A stretch of DNA of 64,000 nucleotides from Nephrocerus scutellatus (Eukaryota > Arthropoda > Insecta > Diptera > Pipunculidae). The notes beneath the pieces were generated by a model. The model saw nothing but the letters and a program-made list of their open reading frames with translations, did no database searches and was not told the DNA's origin. Each line of letters opens with the position of its first letter. Positions within the stretch are counted from its first letter, which is position 1. The stretch is from contig OX352761.1 of assembly GCA_947095585.1 (NCBI GenBank), forward strand, positions 25,573,777 through 25,637,776, read 5' to 3'. The position numbers were made by a program, and so were the translations under genes. Positions 1-10,542 of the stretch are shown here, piece after piece.

Positions 1-337
1 ATCATGTCGACATCGCGGTTACGCTCGTATAACTCATCATTATAGAGTCCCCGGAAACGTCCATCCGCATATACGAGAACAATAATACTCCGTAAGACTT
101 GTGTCTCGAGTACGGCTAAAAGTTCAGTGTGGTTTTTGCTAAGCACCCAAGTTTCGGATCCATATGTAAATACTGGTGCAACCATTGTCTTACATACCAG
201 CAGCTTGGATGTTTTAGTTAAATTCCTGGATTTGAAGTGACTTGAGAGAATGGAGTAGGCTTTGTTGGCTTTAAAGCGCGTATCTCTGGATCAATATCGG
301 CTGCTGCAGTTGACTCGAGATAGTTAAAGGATTGCAG
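1..337 (-). mobile_element. RTE-A non-LTR retrotransposon fragment (RT C-terminal region)
   Basis: The minus strand encodes the C-terminal, post-palm part of a reverse transcriptase. It has a SKLL..YK.MV.PV.TYGSETWVLSK-type segment followed by a GLYNDELYERNRDVDM-type segment. The same two segments occur in the plus-strand copy around 44400-44640 and in the minus-strand copies at 47070-47670, so this is a repeat family and not a host gene. The inner end near 337 carries a short stretch that also occurs at 47322-47360. The left end is cut by the window edge. Stops and indels interrupt the frame, so the copy is dead. RTE assignment is by resemblance to endonuclease-RT proteins of insects and by the ATG-repeat 3' ends of sister copies. 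Confidence 0.7.
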
Positions 338-338
338 G

Positions 339-768
339 AATTGGCAAAGCAAAATCGGTGTTTGGAATGGCGAAGCAATGCGATCAGCTTAAACACCAAG
401 CTGCGACTGTTCCGCTCAAATGTTGAATCTGTGCTGTTGTATGCTTGCAGCACTTGGAAGGTGATCGCTATTATTACAAAAAGATTACAAAAGTTCGTAA
501 ATAGGTGCCTACGGAACATCTTAAGGGTTTTCTGGCCTAACCATACCTCTAACGAACATCTTTACCAGAGAACGGGTCAGGAACCAATAGGCATAACCAT
601 CCAACGACGGAAGTGGTAGTGGATTGGTCATACATTCCGAATAGGCGACTGTTCCATAGCAAACTATCTCAGGATGGTAGAAGAACGGGTCGTCCGAGAA
701 ATACATGGCGCAGAACAGTTGAGCAGGAGCCAGGGCAATTGGGGAAGAGTTGGAGAGAGAAAATTCAC
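339..768 (+). mobile_element. RTE-B type retrotransposon fragment (RT C-terminus)
   Basis: The ORF at 332-619 and a frame-shifted continuation to about 768 encode the C-terminal part of an endonuclease-reverse transcriptase. Its segment ISLNTKLRLFRSNVESVLLY matches almost word for word the longer copy at 56865-57548. The matching region begins at about 339, just after the minus-strand RTE-A fragment ends, so the two fragments abut tail to tail. A short deletion relative to the other copy removes part of the QEPLGTTIQRRKWHGIGH region, and the frame changes at about 615. Nonfunctional relic. Confidence 0.7.
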
Positions 769-784
769 TATTTTATTTTAATTG

Positions 785-1140
785 AGTTACCAATGTAGGA
801 TCTTCTGCTTGCAGACGTGGCCATCATGTACTTCGTTTTGCTTTCATTTATGTCCAGCTCCAGATTTTGTGTCACTCCTGCTTGATCTGGACGAAGGCTT
901 CCTGTACAGCTCTTGGGTTTCTACCAACAGTGTCAAAAATAACTTCTGCGTTAGCCTGTATGTATCTGGATGGACTCATAGAGGACTGCCGTTACATCAG
1001 AGTCTCGGATCACTTTCTCCAAGGTCATGTTGAAGAGGACCCAGGCCAGTCCATCCCTTTGTCGAGGCCCGATATAGATGTTGAAATTATGTATATAAAC
1101 AGACGGTGTAGTGAGTTTTGCAACTCAAGATATTGTTGTA
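785..1140 (-). mobile_element. RTE-A retrotransposon fragment (RT palm region)
   Basis: On the minus strand a degenerate reading contains a GLRQGDGLACVLFN-like stretch (an RT motif-B region, damaged here) followed by EKVIRDSDV. Further on there is ELDINESKTKYMMATS, which in this family directly follows the catalytic YADD region. The ORF is broken by stops and the YADD itself is missing, so it is a decayed, internally deleted copy. The piece around 880-925 is related to 47665-47725, another minus-strand fragment of the same family. Confidence 0.55.
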
Positions 1141-1714
1141 TCGCCCGCATAAGGGTGATAAAGTGTCTTTGGATTTACGAAGTTACCTGTCAGGAAAGTT
1201 ATGCCCAACGGTTCTCTTCATACATGGATTAGTTAAACCACAATGAACGTCCATCTTAGACAGATGTGCCGATCTTTGGTTCACGACAACCGGTTGAGAT
1301 ATGAAACTCCACAGAGAGCACCAGTTACATCAGGACGGTCACTAACATACTGAAGAAATTGGTAACAACAGGGGTAGCTGATGTACCAATGCTAATGTTC
1401 TACCCGCACTTGGGTAGTAAACCACCAACCACTACGTAGGTCAAGCTCAGAACGAGACTTGGTCTCCTCAACCAAAAGTTGGCACAGATTTAGCTAGCCT
1501 CCAAGGAGGTCAATCTCGTCTGGGGACAAAAACCAACGCCCGTAGTACCAACGTGACCATGGTGAGATCTGGCATCAAAGGCCTCAGCTCGTTCAGAATG
1601 AGTGTCTGGGCGAAGCAAAGCTAACCTTGGTAGCATATCGTCCGGAACCTTGAACGTAAAATAGAAACTATGTCAGGCAACATCACGGTTCTGTAGTGCA
1701 TACGAGTGAAAATT
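1141..1714. other. Unassigned stretch
   Basis: No reading frame with recognisable protein similarity, no terminal repeats and no simple repeat were seen. It lies between two minus-strand RTE-A fragments and may be degraded RTE sequence or another insertion. Confidence 0.4.
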
Positions 1715-1800
1715 AGATCAGCATCATACTTTGATCGAAACTGAGGTCCGGTCCTGGCCTCCCGGAAAACATCTCCCCGCTAGTCACGCTTTCGAGCCGA
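1715..1800 (-). mobile_element. RTE-A 3'-terminal fragment
   Basis: The sequence around 1744-1795 (ggtccggtcctggcctcc and following) is the reverse complement of the 3' end of the RTE-A copy at 44800-44885. A degenerate CAT-rich piece (gcatcatac, near 1720) stands where the sister copy ends in an ATG repeat. A further short relic of the same 3' end lies at about 11205-11255. Confidence 0.55.
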
Positions 1801-1929
1801 TCCAATTTGATATTCCGAAACTACGTGTTCGAGTACATGAACAATTTTTTAATGGAGACTCCAATTTTTTCTAAAAGGTTTTATCGGCTGCGCATGAAGT
1901 TAGCTGCGGATTCTTTTCTTTTTTTCTTT

Positions 1930-2175
1930 CTTTTTCTTTTAAGTTTAAAAAATAAAATGTTTCAAGAACGTTTGCAAATTGTTGATTTTTTTTTTCAAAC
2001 TTTACGTGCGCTTACTCCAATTGAACGTCTTGTGGAAAACTTTGAATCAACATATGCAGTTCACAATGAGCCCATGCCAACAAAACAAAGAAACACAAGA
2101 AGTGCCGAGAATATTGTAGCTGTAGACGCGAAATTGAAACTGAAATAGGGTGAATTTTGTGTAAATAATAGGACC
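1930..2175 (+). mobile_element. DD41D (rosa-like) mariner relic, N-terminal part
   Basis: The frame starting near 1950 resembles the N-terminus of the DD41D transposase encoded at 23536-24714. It has QERLQIVDFFFQ (compare EQRFQIVEIYFQ), then a deletion, then a short acidic/Pro stretch and RSAENIVAVDA (compare RTEENIAVVEA). This covers the first DNA-binding region and linker, with a stop at 2146. The C-terminal half of what is probably the same insertion continues at 3150 beyond a SINE and a second mariner. Confidence 0.55.
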
Positions 2176-2244
2176 TGCCTGGCTATAAGATAGCTTTGAT
2201 CCCAGAACTGATTCGGTCCTAATAACGTTCCCGAAATTCTCAAA

Positions 2245-2492
2245 AAAGTATTCTCAGCATAAGGCCCCAGCTTCTCGCGACCTCTCGTGTTTTGCGTGTT
2301 ATATTTTTGCACTTAAATGGAAGGGACTTATAATTTAATGTCATATCCTAAAGGCGAATTGAAAAGCTTTCTGTGATTATTATTACTCAGATATTCGCAA
2401 TAGGCTGGACCGTAAAAAAGATTTTTTGTGTTTCTAAGATTCAAACCTCAAACCTCCTGTTCAGAAGTGCAATGCACTAACCACAAGAAGCA
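2245..2492 (-). mobile_element. tRNA-derived SINE, near full length
   Basis: Read on the minus strand the element starts with a tRNA-like head: a degenerate A box (gtggttagtgc), then ctgaacaggaggtttgaggt and a B box (ggtttgaatct). The body matches the SINE at 15586-15868 block by block: cggtcc.., gaatatctga.., gaaagc.., attaaattataagtccctt, gcaaaaatat, and an agaagctggggcc block. The 3' end has decayed from the ATT-repeat tail seen in other copies. It sits inside the split DD41D relic. Confidence 0.65.
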
Positions 2493-2499
2493 CAAGAGG

Positions 2500-3060
2500 C
2501 GTTCACTTTTGTTGTTAAATGCCTTCGTTAATACGAGGGTAGAAGGCAGAAGTACCCGACTAAACAAATAAAACACAAAAAATTTGGGATAAAATGTCAT
2601 TATTTTCGTACATAGTCTCCCTTTAGTTCGATACATGTTTCCCAGGGATGTTTAATAGAATCGATACCCTGTTTGTAGTGAGAATCATCGAGCTCCATAA
2701 AATAGCCATCAACCGCAGACTCCACCTCTTCATTGTTGGCAAATCTTTTACCACCGAGCCATTTTTTAAAGTTCGGAAAATAATCCGATGGGCCTAAATC
2801 TGGTGCTAGGCTGCATGAGGAAGCAATTCGAATTTTAACTCTTTGATTTTGGCCATCACGATGACCAATATTTTATTGTTGTTAATAAAGGGGCAGACTC
2901 CCCAAGAGTAGAATCTAGGTCCGTTTTGATGTTGGTTGGATTGAGGCCTTTCAAATTAAAGTATTGTATCACATAACGATGAGCAATTTTAAAGTTCATT
3001 GAGAGCGTTCACTATTGATGGCTGTCGTAAAAATACTAAATAACGTAGCGTCGACAAACG
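2500..3060 (-). mobile_element. mariner (DD34D, SETMAR-type) transposon relic with internal deletion
   Basis: Two ends of a classic mariner transposase are visible on the minus strand. The N-terminal end is MNFKIAHRYVIQYFNLKG near 2997, matching the paired-like HTH start of mariner transposases. The C-terminal end contains KKWLGGKRFANNEEVESAV.GYF and ends WETCIELKGDYVRK near 2618. The whole catalytic core is missing between about 2860 and 2800, and stops occur, so it is a nonautonomous relic. A second N-terminal fragment of the same family lies at 11820-12010. Confidence 0.65.
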
Positions 3061-3149
3061 TCAACACATACAAAAATTGATAAGGGTTTTCATAATAGAA
3101 TGATACTGACAACGCAGTCAGAGTCAATGAAGATCGCTACCGGACATAC

Positions 3150-3510
3150 ATTCTTCTTAGTTGGATAAAAAATCGTGTTATTGAAGTCGAAGTTCGGTGA
3201 CTGTGTTATCTCTAGAAATAAACAAGACAATTGGCCACCTCATTCGTGTGATTTGGCGCCTCTGTACTTTTTCCATGAGGCATTATCAAGTGCTCGGGCC
3301 AGATACTTAAGACGATCTCAGGACCAGGAGTTGAAATAACCGATACATCGTCCAATTTATGCCGAAAATTGTGTTTAGAGTATTTACTCGTGCCGGACGT
3401 ATTTTCATAGATGACATTTGGATGATGTTTTCTTCAATAAATTTGAGCATCGATGTTACTGTTGAACTCTCGTTCAAGGTTGCTCATATCAGGCAGACGA
3501 CAATCGCAGC
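3150..3510 (+). mobile_element. DD41D (rosa-like) mariner relic, C-terminal part
   Basis: A plus-strand frame near 3203 reads ISRNKQDNWPPHSCDLAPLY, clearly related to the third-catalytic-residue region of the DD41D transposase at 23536-24714 (ISRNGPVNWPPRSCDLTPLD). The catalytic Asp is replaced by Tyr. The continuation has several stops. Together with 1930-2175 it most simply represents one insertion split by later insertions. Confidence 0.6.
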
Positions 3511-3529
3511 ATAATGTCAAATTATGCTT

Positions 3530-5772
3530 ACATTTTTTTTTTTATAATGTACACACGCTAAAGGGGCTTGCACCCTTATAATGCTTAGCACAGCGTTGGC
3601 GTTTGAAAATTAGGGAGAGGAAAAGATGAGATGTCTATGCACGCGAGTCTTAAACGACTGCAGATCATAAAAATGCGGAAACACAGAATCAGGCAAATCA
3701 TTCCATATAACAATCGTGCGGCTAAAGAAGGAATCTCTGAATTGGTTGGTACGTCCGAAGATAGGCTTAATAGTAGACCCGTGAGCTCGAGTTGAGGCAC
3801 GGGTATTACGGATGGGTTGGTAGGCGGGATGCATCTGGATATTTCTTTTGAACACCGCTTGTGGAAAAAGCGATAAAACAGTGACAGGCAGGAAACATTC
3901 CTACGATGTTCAAGCGATTCGATTGTTTTCGCGATATGAACGTCACCAATAAGTTTTAACGCGCGGTTCTGAACTCTGTCAAGTAGATGCAATGTAGTCT
4001 TTGGGGCACCTGCCCAGACAATACAATTGTATTCGAGTTTAGGGCGAATATACGCCTTGTAAATAGTAGCCAGATCTGAAGGAGTGAAGTACATCTTGCA
4101 CCGTTTTAGGAAACCTAAACATCTCGTAGCATTTTTGGCGATGGCAATTATGTGGTCGTTCCAACGAAGTTGACGAACATACCGAGAATTGAGAGCTTTT
4201 CAGTTTCTTTGATGCAAGAACCATTCATGGATAAAGGATGGGGGTTTAAATTACGCTTAGACGACAGAAAACAGCATTGGGTTTTAGACGCGTTAAATTC
4301 AACTCTATTATGTAGTCCCCTCCTTGTTATGCTGTCAAGGTCAGAATTTAACGTGCTTAACATACGTTGTTGTTCAAGTTCCACTTGTAACGAAGAGGGT
4401 CGTGCAGAAAGCGTGAAGTCATATGAAAAGCTAAGAGTACTGTCATCAGCGAAAGAATGGATTGGATTAGAGGTGGTGGATAGGAGATCATTAATGAAAA
4501 TCAGAAAGAGTGTCGGAGATAAAACAGAGCCTTGAGGTACACCGGCGTTTATGCGGTGAACATTGGATTTGAATCAGTCCAATACGACCTAGATTGAACG
4601 GTCAGAAAGGTAGTTACTAGTCCAATTGAGCAGGGTGTTATTAATTCCATAAGCATTCATTTTCGACAAAAGAGCTTTATGCCAGACTCTGTCAAATGCC
4701 TTGGAAATATCGAGTGCAACAACTTTACTTTCACCAAATTTGTGAATAGACTGGTTCCACTTTTCAGTGAGATAAGCCATCAGGTCACCTGTAGAACGTT
4801 GACTACGAAAACCATACTGCTGGTCACTAAGGATTTCACGTGATTCAAGGTATTGCATAAGCTTACGATTGATCAGGGTTTCCATGACCTTGGAGAGTAT
4901 AGATGTTAGTGCAATGGGTCGGTACGAGGAAAGGTATGACGTTTCGCCTTTTTTAAGAACAGGCTGGATAAAGGCTGTTTTCCAATTCCATGGGACGACT
5001 CCAGAAGAATAAGAGAAATGAAAAGTCTGCGAAGTGGTAATGCCAACGTTGAAGAACAACTCTTCAAAACTATAGCGGGAATGCCATCAGGCACAGCAGA
5101 TTTATGAATGTTGAGATCATTTAATACTCTTGCCACTTGACGAGTACGGAAGTAAATCTGTCCCATAGAGGATTCAACTCTTACAAGTACAGGCGGCGAC
5201 AACGTGCTATCGGCAGCGTAGAGCTAGCTGCGAAATGTGAAGCAAGCAGATTGGCCTTGTCTTTTGAGCTGACAGTTGGAATGTCATTGTGAATGAGCGT
5301 TGGAATTGAAGACGAGGCAGTATTTTTAATTCGTTTCACGAATGACCAAAAATTTTTACTTCCTTTGGGACATTGAAGTATTTTTGTCTCAGTTTTTGGT
5401 CATAGTCGAATTTGGCGCGTTTAAGGAAGGCATTGCAATCATTTCTGACTCGTCTAAATTTGGTTCGGTTTTCCTCAGTGGGGTTTTTTTTATATAACCG
5501 AAAGCATACCTCACGGTTCCTAGTAGCCTCTTTGCAGCTTAAATCATACCAAGCATTTTCATTCGGTTGGATACACTTTGTCCTGGAAGGGATAAATTGT
5601 CTCATACCCTCGAGGATTATGTTAGTGATCGTATCAGAAGTGGCATCCACACCACTATTGGCGTTAAGTGGCCAGTTATAGCTTTTAAAGTAATTATTGA
5701 GGCCATCCCAGTTGGCTTTCTCGTGTAGCTCAACAATAGGGGTCCGACGTAAATACATTGTCTTTTTTTTGT
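3530..5772 (-). mobile_element. Jockey-A non-LTR retrotransposon, RT and 3' end
   Basis: The minus strand carries, in order, a linker region (5755-5340: ELHEKANWDGLNN through RQKYFNVPKEVK), an RT N-terminal region (5202-4906) and the RT palm (5059-4589: SYRPIALTSILSKVMETLINRK, ALDISKAFDRVWHKAL). An in-frame stop follows near 4589. Next come GVPQGSVLSPTLF near 4530, FADDS near 4448, and a thumb/C-terminal region to about 3590. No RNase H was seen, as expected for the Jockey clade. The frame is broken in several places, so it is inactive. The 3' end is a T-rich stretch at 3533-3543 (A-rich tail on the minus strand). The endonuclease is absent: its place is taken by Jockey-B. Other pieces of this family lie at 12600, 19195, 22330-25095, 40550, 42715 and 52380. 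Confidence 0.85.
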
Positions 5773-5897
5773 ATTGCTTATTACTAAACAATAATTTTGA
5801 CTACCTAATCTACTACATATTTATATTTACAGCAATTTAATTTTAAAATAAAATAAAAATGAAAAAAATATAAGACAGGGTATAAACAGGGCGATCT

Positions 5898-7332
5898 TCA
5901 GCCTCTGTAATGTTGATTGCTGGCCTTCTCGTAGAAGGAGACGTCTTGATTATTAAAGATGTCGTCGAATCTAGCATCTGTGAATCCTCTGATGTGTATG
6001 TACCGGTGACTTGGCTCGATTTCTTTGCTTCTCAGTCCATGCATCTCAGGACTTGGATAAGTTTCCAATCCGTCGACGAATTTCCTCGCCATTTGGAACA
6101 AGTGGTCGGTTATTGGCAGCAGACCTGCTGCTTCGTAAAGTCTTGCAGTCGACACAAACTTATAGCTGTTTGGCACCCTCCAGAGTCCTGTACAGATTCT
6201 TAGTACCTTCCTTTCAAAAAGGGAGATATTCTTTATCGTTGTTGGTGAGACGTTCAACCATATGGGATAGCCATAGGTTATCACTGGCCTGATGAGCTGC
6301 TTGTAAATGAGCAGCCTGGTGTTGTTAGACAGTCCGTTTCGTCTTTTTAGTAGCGGGTGCACCAAATGAAGAGTGATGTGAGAGTTAAACTTGAGCCTCT
6401 CAGTAAAGTTGATTCCCAGGTACTTAGTCTCTGACTTGGTGTTTATTGTCGTGTTATCCGGAAGGGTAATTTTTAAGGCTCTGCACCGGCTTGCGATTTT
6501 TCTTATCCTTGTTTCGGTTGCTGGTACTCGGAAGTAGATGAGTTCCGTTTTGTTGGCGTTGATCTTCAGTCCCCACTTCAGGTAGTACTCCCAAAGATTT
6601 CGGAGGTGTTCCTCCACTCTTCGGGCAGCTATCTCAGGAGAGCGGGAAACGGCATACGTGATGGAGTCATCCGCGAAAAGCATGGTCCTTTTTCCGGCTG
6701 TATTGGTGGGTTGATCCGCCGTAAAGATGCTAAATAGGACTGGTCCAAGTCTGGAGCCTTGGGGAACTCCGGCTTTAATCCTTTTCCTTGTCGATAGGCT
6801 GCCATACACCTGTATAAAAAGGACCCTTTTAAAAAGAAAATTTTTAATTATTTTCACAATATAATTGGGGAAACCAAATCTAATAAGTTTGTACAGAAGC
6901 CCGTTTGTCCAGACGCTATCGAAAGCTTTTTCGATGTCTAACAAACAGGCTATTGTACTACTTTTGACATTCAGTCCTCGAGTGACGTCACTGTGAAGCT
7001 TCATCAGAGGGTGTACCGTAGAGTGCTTTTCTCGAAAGCCGAACTGAAAGGAAGGAATTAGATTTTCTTTCCGAGCAAAACGCATTGATCTTTTTACGGA
7101 TCAAATACTCCAATACTTTACTGATACAACACAGTATGGGGCGGTAACCAGTTACACTGGAGCGTTCGATTTTCTTCGGTACTGGTACTACTTTGGCTAC
7201 CTTCCAGTTGTCTGGAAAGTATCCATTGTTAAGGCAATTTTTGAATATGATGGTTAACATCAAAATTGCCATACCCGGCAGCTTTTTAAGCAGGAAATTT
7301 GAAATCCCGTCAGTGCCCGATGATTTTTCCAC
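5898..7332 (-). pseudogene. Jockey-B ORF2 part 2: reverse transcriptase
   Basis: This half of ORF2 is an RNA-dependent DNA polymerase. The 7332-6988 frame gives the RT N-terminal blocks (SSGTDGISNFLLK, NGYFPDNWKVAKVVPVPKK, TGYRPI). After a frameshift near 7080 a 395-aa frame runs to 5898. It has FQFGFREKHST, LLDIEKAFDSVW (motif A), GVPQGSRLGPVLF (motif B), MLFADDS (catalytic FADD, motif C), WGLKINANKTELIYF and KYLGINF. The thumb follows with a RPVITYGYPIW block. All catalytic residues are intact, and only the frame breaks disable it. No RNase H follows the RT. Confidence 0.85.
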
Positions 7333-7667
7333 TCATAATTAAATCACTGACAACAGCTGTCCCTGCAAACATATCCACGTCGACGGGTGCGTTTGCGGGA
7401 TTGTCTTCGCTGAATTGCACTTCAAAATTTCTTGGGGAAGTGGTGTCTCTCACAAGACTTTCAACTTGCTCTATGAATTCTGGAAGATGAGTTGGTGGTC
7501 GGTCTGTAAAGCTTCTTTCGAAATGACAGGCAAACGCTTCGGCTTTTTCAACAGAACTGGCAGCTACTTGCTCTCCAAACGTGATAATTTCTGGATTAGA
7601 AATACCTTTTTTCGATCACAGAATTTAGCTTTTTTAAAGCATCCGGGCTTGGTTTGATGTTCTGAAG

Positions 7668-8773
7668 TCATTTGGTCAGTTCATCTTCTTGGTAACTTCG
7701 CACAGCTTGACGAAGCATGATTATTGTACAACGCAGTTGCGAAAATACAGACTGATATTCGTCATTAACTGTGTTTAGAGTCCTGTTGAAGATCCTCTGA
7801 AGGCGTTTCCTAAGCCTTTGCTTGTGAGCATATATTGCCTGAATATTCTCAGGTAGATGTTGAAAGCGATCCCTGCTAGAGCGAACAGTTTGCTGCCGAT
7901 CTATGGCTGTGTTCACTGAAGTCTCGAAATTTTTGATAGCATCATCAATTTCGTTATTCTCCAGATTTCTACAAGCCACTGGAATTCGACTTCTGATCTA
8001 AACCGGTTCCAGTTTATTTTCGCAAAGTTGATGTGTAGTTCAGGTGTTGGGGTAACTTGAATAATTCGCTGATTCAACCTCACTCGAAGCTCTATGGCCA
8101 AATGATCCGATTCACTATCATGTGCAAAACAGGAATAATTCCTTAATTCCGGCAGAATGTTGACGAAATTTGTCGTTGCCAAGAAGAAATCCAGCGTGGA
8201 TGGTGTCCGAGGATATGTTTTCCGGGGCTGGGAAACAACAGCCATGTTATGCTGCTGAGGATTTGAATCCAGCCAATCTGCAATGGCCTTTCCTTGGTTG
8301 TTGCATACTTCATCTTGCCATCGGGTGTGCCTAGCGTTAAAATCCTCTCCAACCACACAGTATGTGTGCCCAGAGGAGATGCCGCAGACAGTTTGCAGAT
8401 CCCGTTGAATGTTTTCCCTCGTTGCATTACAGTGACTGTACACTGAAATTACCAACAAGGTCTCAACCTCGTTGACTTTGATGCTGACAGCTGTTGCTTC
8501 CATGCTACGCAAACCACTGATTTGCACCTTTTCGCCTGTCATAGTGTTCCTGATAAGGACCGCCTTCCCAGAGCAATCACTGTTTTTGTCGCCCCTATGG
8601 ATTTTGTATCCATCTGGACTGAATGGGTTTCTCCCTGTGAGATTAGTTTCCTGTAAAAGAAGAATGTCAGGTTTATTAGTTTTAATAAATAATGTTAGTG
8701 TGATACACCTAGCTAACGAATAAATTGAGTTTACATTATATGAGAATATACTTATCCTGCTTATTGTGAACAT
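7668..8773 (-). pseudogene. Jockey-B ORF2 part 1: APE-type endonuclease and linker
   Basis: This is the endonuclease half of ORF2, which nicks target DNA to prime reverse transcription. From the ATG at 8773 the frame has FSYNVNSI (Asn motif), LLLQETNL (catalytic Glu), EDFNARHTRW (the DFNA motif; the usual GDFN Gly is shifted by an extra residue), TPSTLDFFLA and SESDHLAI (terminal SDH motif). All core APE motifs are recognisable. The frame breaks near 7975 and the linker continues in another frame (7979-7668, Arg/Lys-rich, predicted helical). A further frame change precedes the RT. The start at 8773 fits the overlap with ORF1. Confidence 0.8.
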
Positions 8774-9690
8774 AATTCACAAATAAGTCGACCCAAAACG
8801 GTTGTTTTGGACCTGTCATCAAGGCTGCTATAATTAGCAGGCACGACTTCTCTTGCTTTCTGCAAACTTGTGAAAAGGTCTGCTCCAAATAGCCTTTCCG
8901 TATCGTCGAAGATGTGTTAGACTTTCCAGTAGATGGTGCCGGTTTTGGAGCTTGTTTACTTACTGGTTTTTTGCTTGCTTGGATGGTTGGTGGTGGTTTG
9001 TCGATTGTTGCTGGCTTGCTAGCAATCCCCATAGCAGCTATACTAGCAAAGCTAACTCCTTTCACTATAGCTTTTGCAGCAGATTTCTGGGCGAACTTAT
9101 GTTGCTCCATCTTCTTTTGGGCGGTTTTTACTTTTTCCGCCATTTTTTCTATATATTTAGGACATCCTCGATAGTTTGCAGGATGTCCAGATTTTTGGCA
9201 ATTTGTGCAGAAAACGTTGTCGTCTTTCTTGTTGTCTACATTTTTCGGGCATTGGCCAGGTAAGTGTTCGTCCTTGCACTTAACGCATCTGTATTTCATG
9301 CCGCAATTGCTTGCGAAATGTCCAAACTTTTGGCAGTTTCTGCACTGCGTAATGCCTGCCGGTTTAAGTTTTTCCCAATGTACCAACTGGTTCATAGGGA
9401 GGGTTTTTGAGCAAACTGCTGCCTTATCGCAGTTCTTCTCAAGTGCGACAATGAAATTGTTAAATTTCCTGTCGGTCCTCTGAGATTTGAAGGCTTTGAC
9501 CTACAGTACAGGGATACCCTCTGCCGTTAATGCATCCTTGACATCAATTATGCTTACATTGCATTTTCTCCTATCGTGAAAAGAATGAATTTCCCACATT
9601 GCCGATTTTGCCATCATTGCATTTCGGCGGTCGTTAGCACCTTGAGCGAAGTTCACATTTTTGTAACGAGAGTATGTTGCGAACATACTA
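8736..9690 (-). pseudogene. Jockey-B ORF1 (gag-like nucleic-acid-binding protein)
   Basis: The product would bind element RNA and form the ribonucleoprotein used in retrotransposition. The C-terminal open frame (9395-8736, 219 aa) has three CCHC-type knuckles: CRNCQKFGHFASNC (CX2CX4HX4C), CVKCKDEHLPGQC (CX2CX3HX4C) and CTNCQKSGHPANYRGC (CX2CX4HX6C). A Lys/Ala/Pro-rich tail follows. The upstream 9686-9501 frame (YSRYKNVNFAQGANDR and DVKDALTAEGIPVL) is in phase and separated only by one TAG near 9500. The gag N-terminus is not visible, so the gene is both 5'-truncated and interrupted. It overlaps the ORF2 start. Confidence 0.75.
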
Positions 9691-9694
9691 TATC

Positions 9695-9945
9695 TTTACC
9701 TTTGGTAAATGGAGTATGTTGGGAACATACTTTTGTTATCGCTGCAATTTCTGTTCTGCTTTCTGCTTAGCGGAATATGCAACGAAGCAGTTTATGTTAT
9801 TTGTATTGTAAGTAATTTTTAGTATAAATTGAGTAAAATTTTGATGAATAAATGAAGTCGTTATTAATCTACCTACCAAACTAGAACTCTTTTATTTGAG
9901 GATTCGTTGGATACACTTGGTTTGAACTAAGTGTATCATACCTCA
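9695..9945 (+). repeat. Possible solo LTR (TG..CA) with two palindromes
   Basis: This segment interrupts or borders the 5' side of Jockey-B. It contains two near-copies of a palindrome (gtatgttgcgaacatac at 9671-9687 and gtatgttgggaacatac at 9716-9732). After an AT-rich stretch with aataaatgaag comes a longer hairpin, gatacactt...aagtgtatc (9909-9937). A TGTTG start and a TATCA end would suit a Copia-type LTR, but I see no second LTR, primer-binding site or coding region. It remains a suggestion. Confidence 0.3.
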
Positions 9946-10542
9946 ATCAGATCTAGGTTTATGTACCTAAGATCTTATCCAAGTAAAGTAACTTGGGTCT
10001 AAACAGGTACTTTAACCCAAAATAGAGTTGTTATTATATCTTTCAAGGCAGTTTCAAAAAAAGAATCCGAGTAGGTTCCTAATTTAACAACAAAGTACCG
10101 CTCCTAGGGACAAGAAAGAAATTGAACTTTATAATCTGGAAATTATTTGGAAAAAAAACCCTGCAATTTGATCTCTATAGAGATTCTTCCTCCTTCATCT
10201 CAGCTATTCTTTTTGTAATAAATAATATCCTTTTTCGAGCTTCGATAAAATCTAATAATTTTATGTAAACAACAAATTGAGTTGTTAAGCTAAAACGTTG
10301 AACATTGGAGCATAAACAAATTAATGGCGGTTTGTCTTCATAATCATAACGTCATAATAAGACACAAGGAAATTCCAGTGAACACCTAAAAGCTCCATCG
10401 ACAAACGGTGCGGCTTTGCAAAACAGTAATCAATGTTTGTTCAGAGAAACACCCGACGCCACTATCCGCTTCGAGGCAGATAATCACACAAAGTGTAATT
10501 GTTGCACTTTTGGCTTCATCATCGGCGTTGTTTCTCGAGCCG
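9946..10542. other. AT-rich spacer, nothing recognised
   Basis: No coding similarity, tRNA-like boxes or clear repeats were found. Short ORFs here show no family features. Confidence 0.4.

Larger units (their letters stand above)
5773..9690 (-). mobile_element. Jockey-B non-LTR retrotransposon with gag, EN and RT
   Basis: A 3.9-kb minus-strand element has the standard Jockey order: gag-like ORF1 with zinc knuckles (9690-8736), then ORF2 with an APE-type endonuclease (from 8773) and reverse transcriptase (to 5898). There is no RNase H. ORF1 and ORF2 overlap by 38 bases, typical of this clade. A 3' UTR of about 120 bases ends with A8 at about 5763-5770, directly abutting Jockey-A linker coding sequence, so Jockey-B probably inserted into Jockey-A. 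It is broken by one stop in gag and by frameshifts between EN and RT, so it cannot be autonomous now. The N-terminus of gag is missing, so the copy is truncated or interrupted at its 5' side by the sequence at 9695-9945. Confidence 0.85.
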
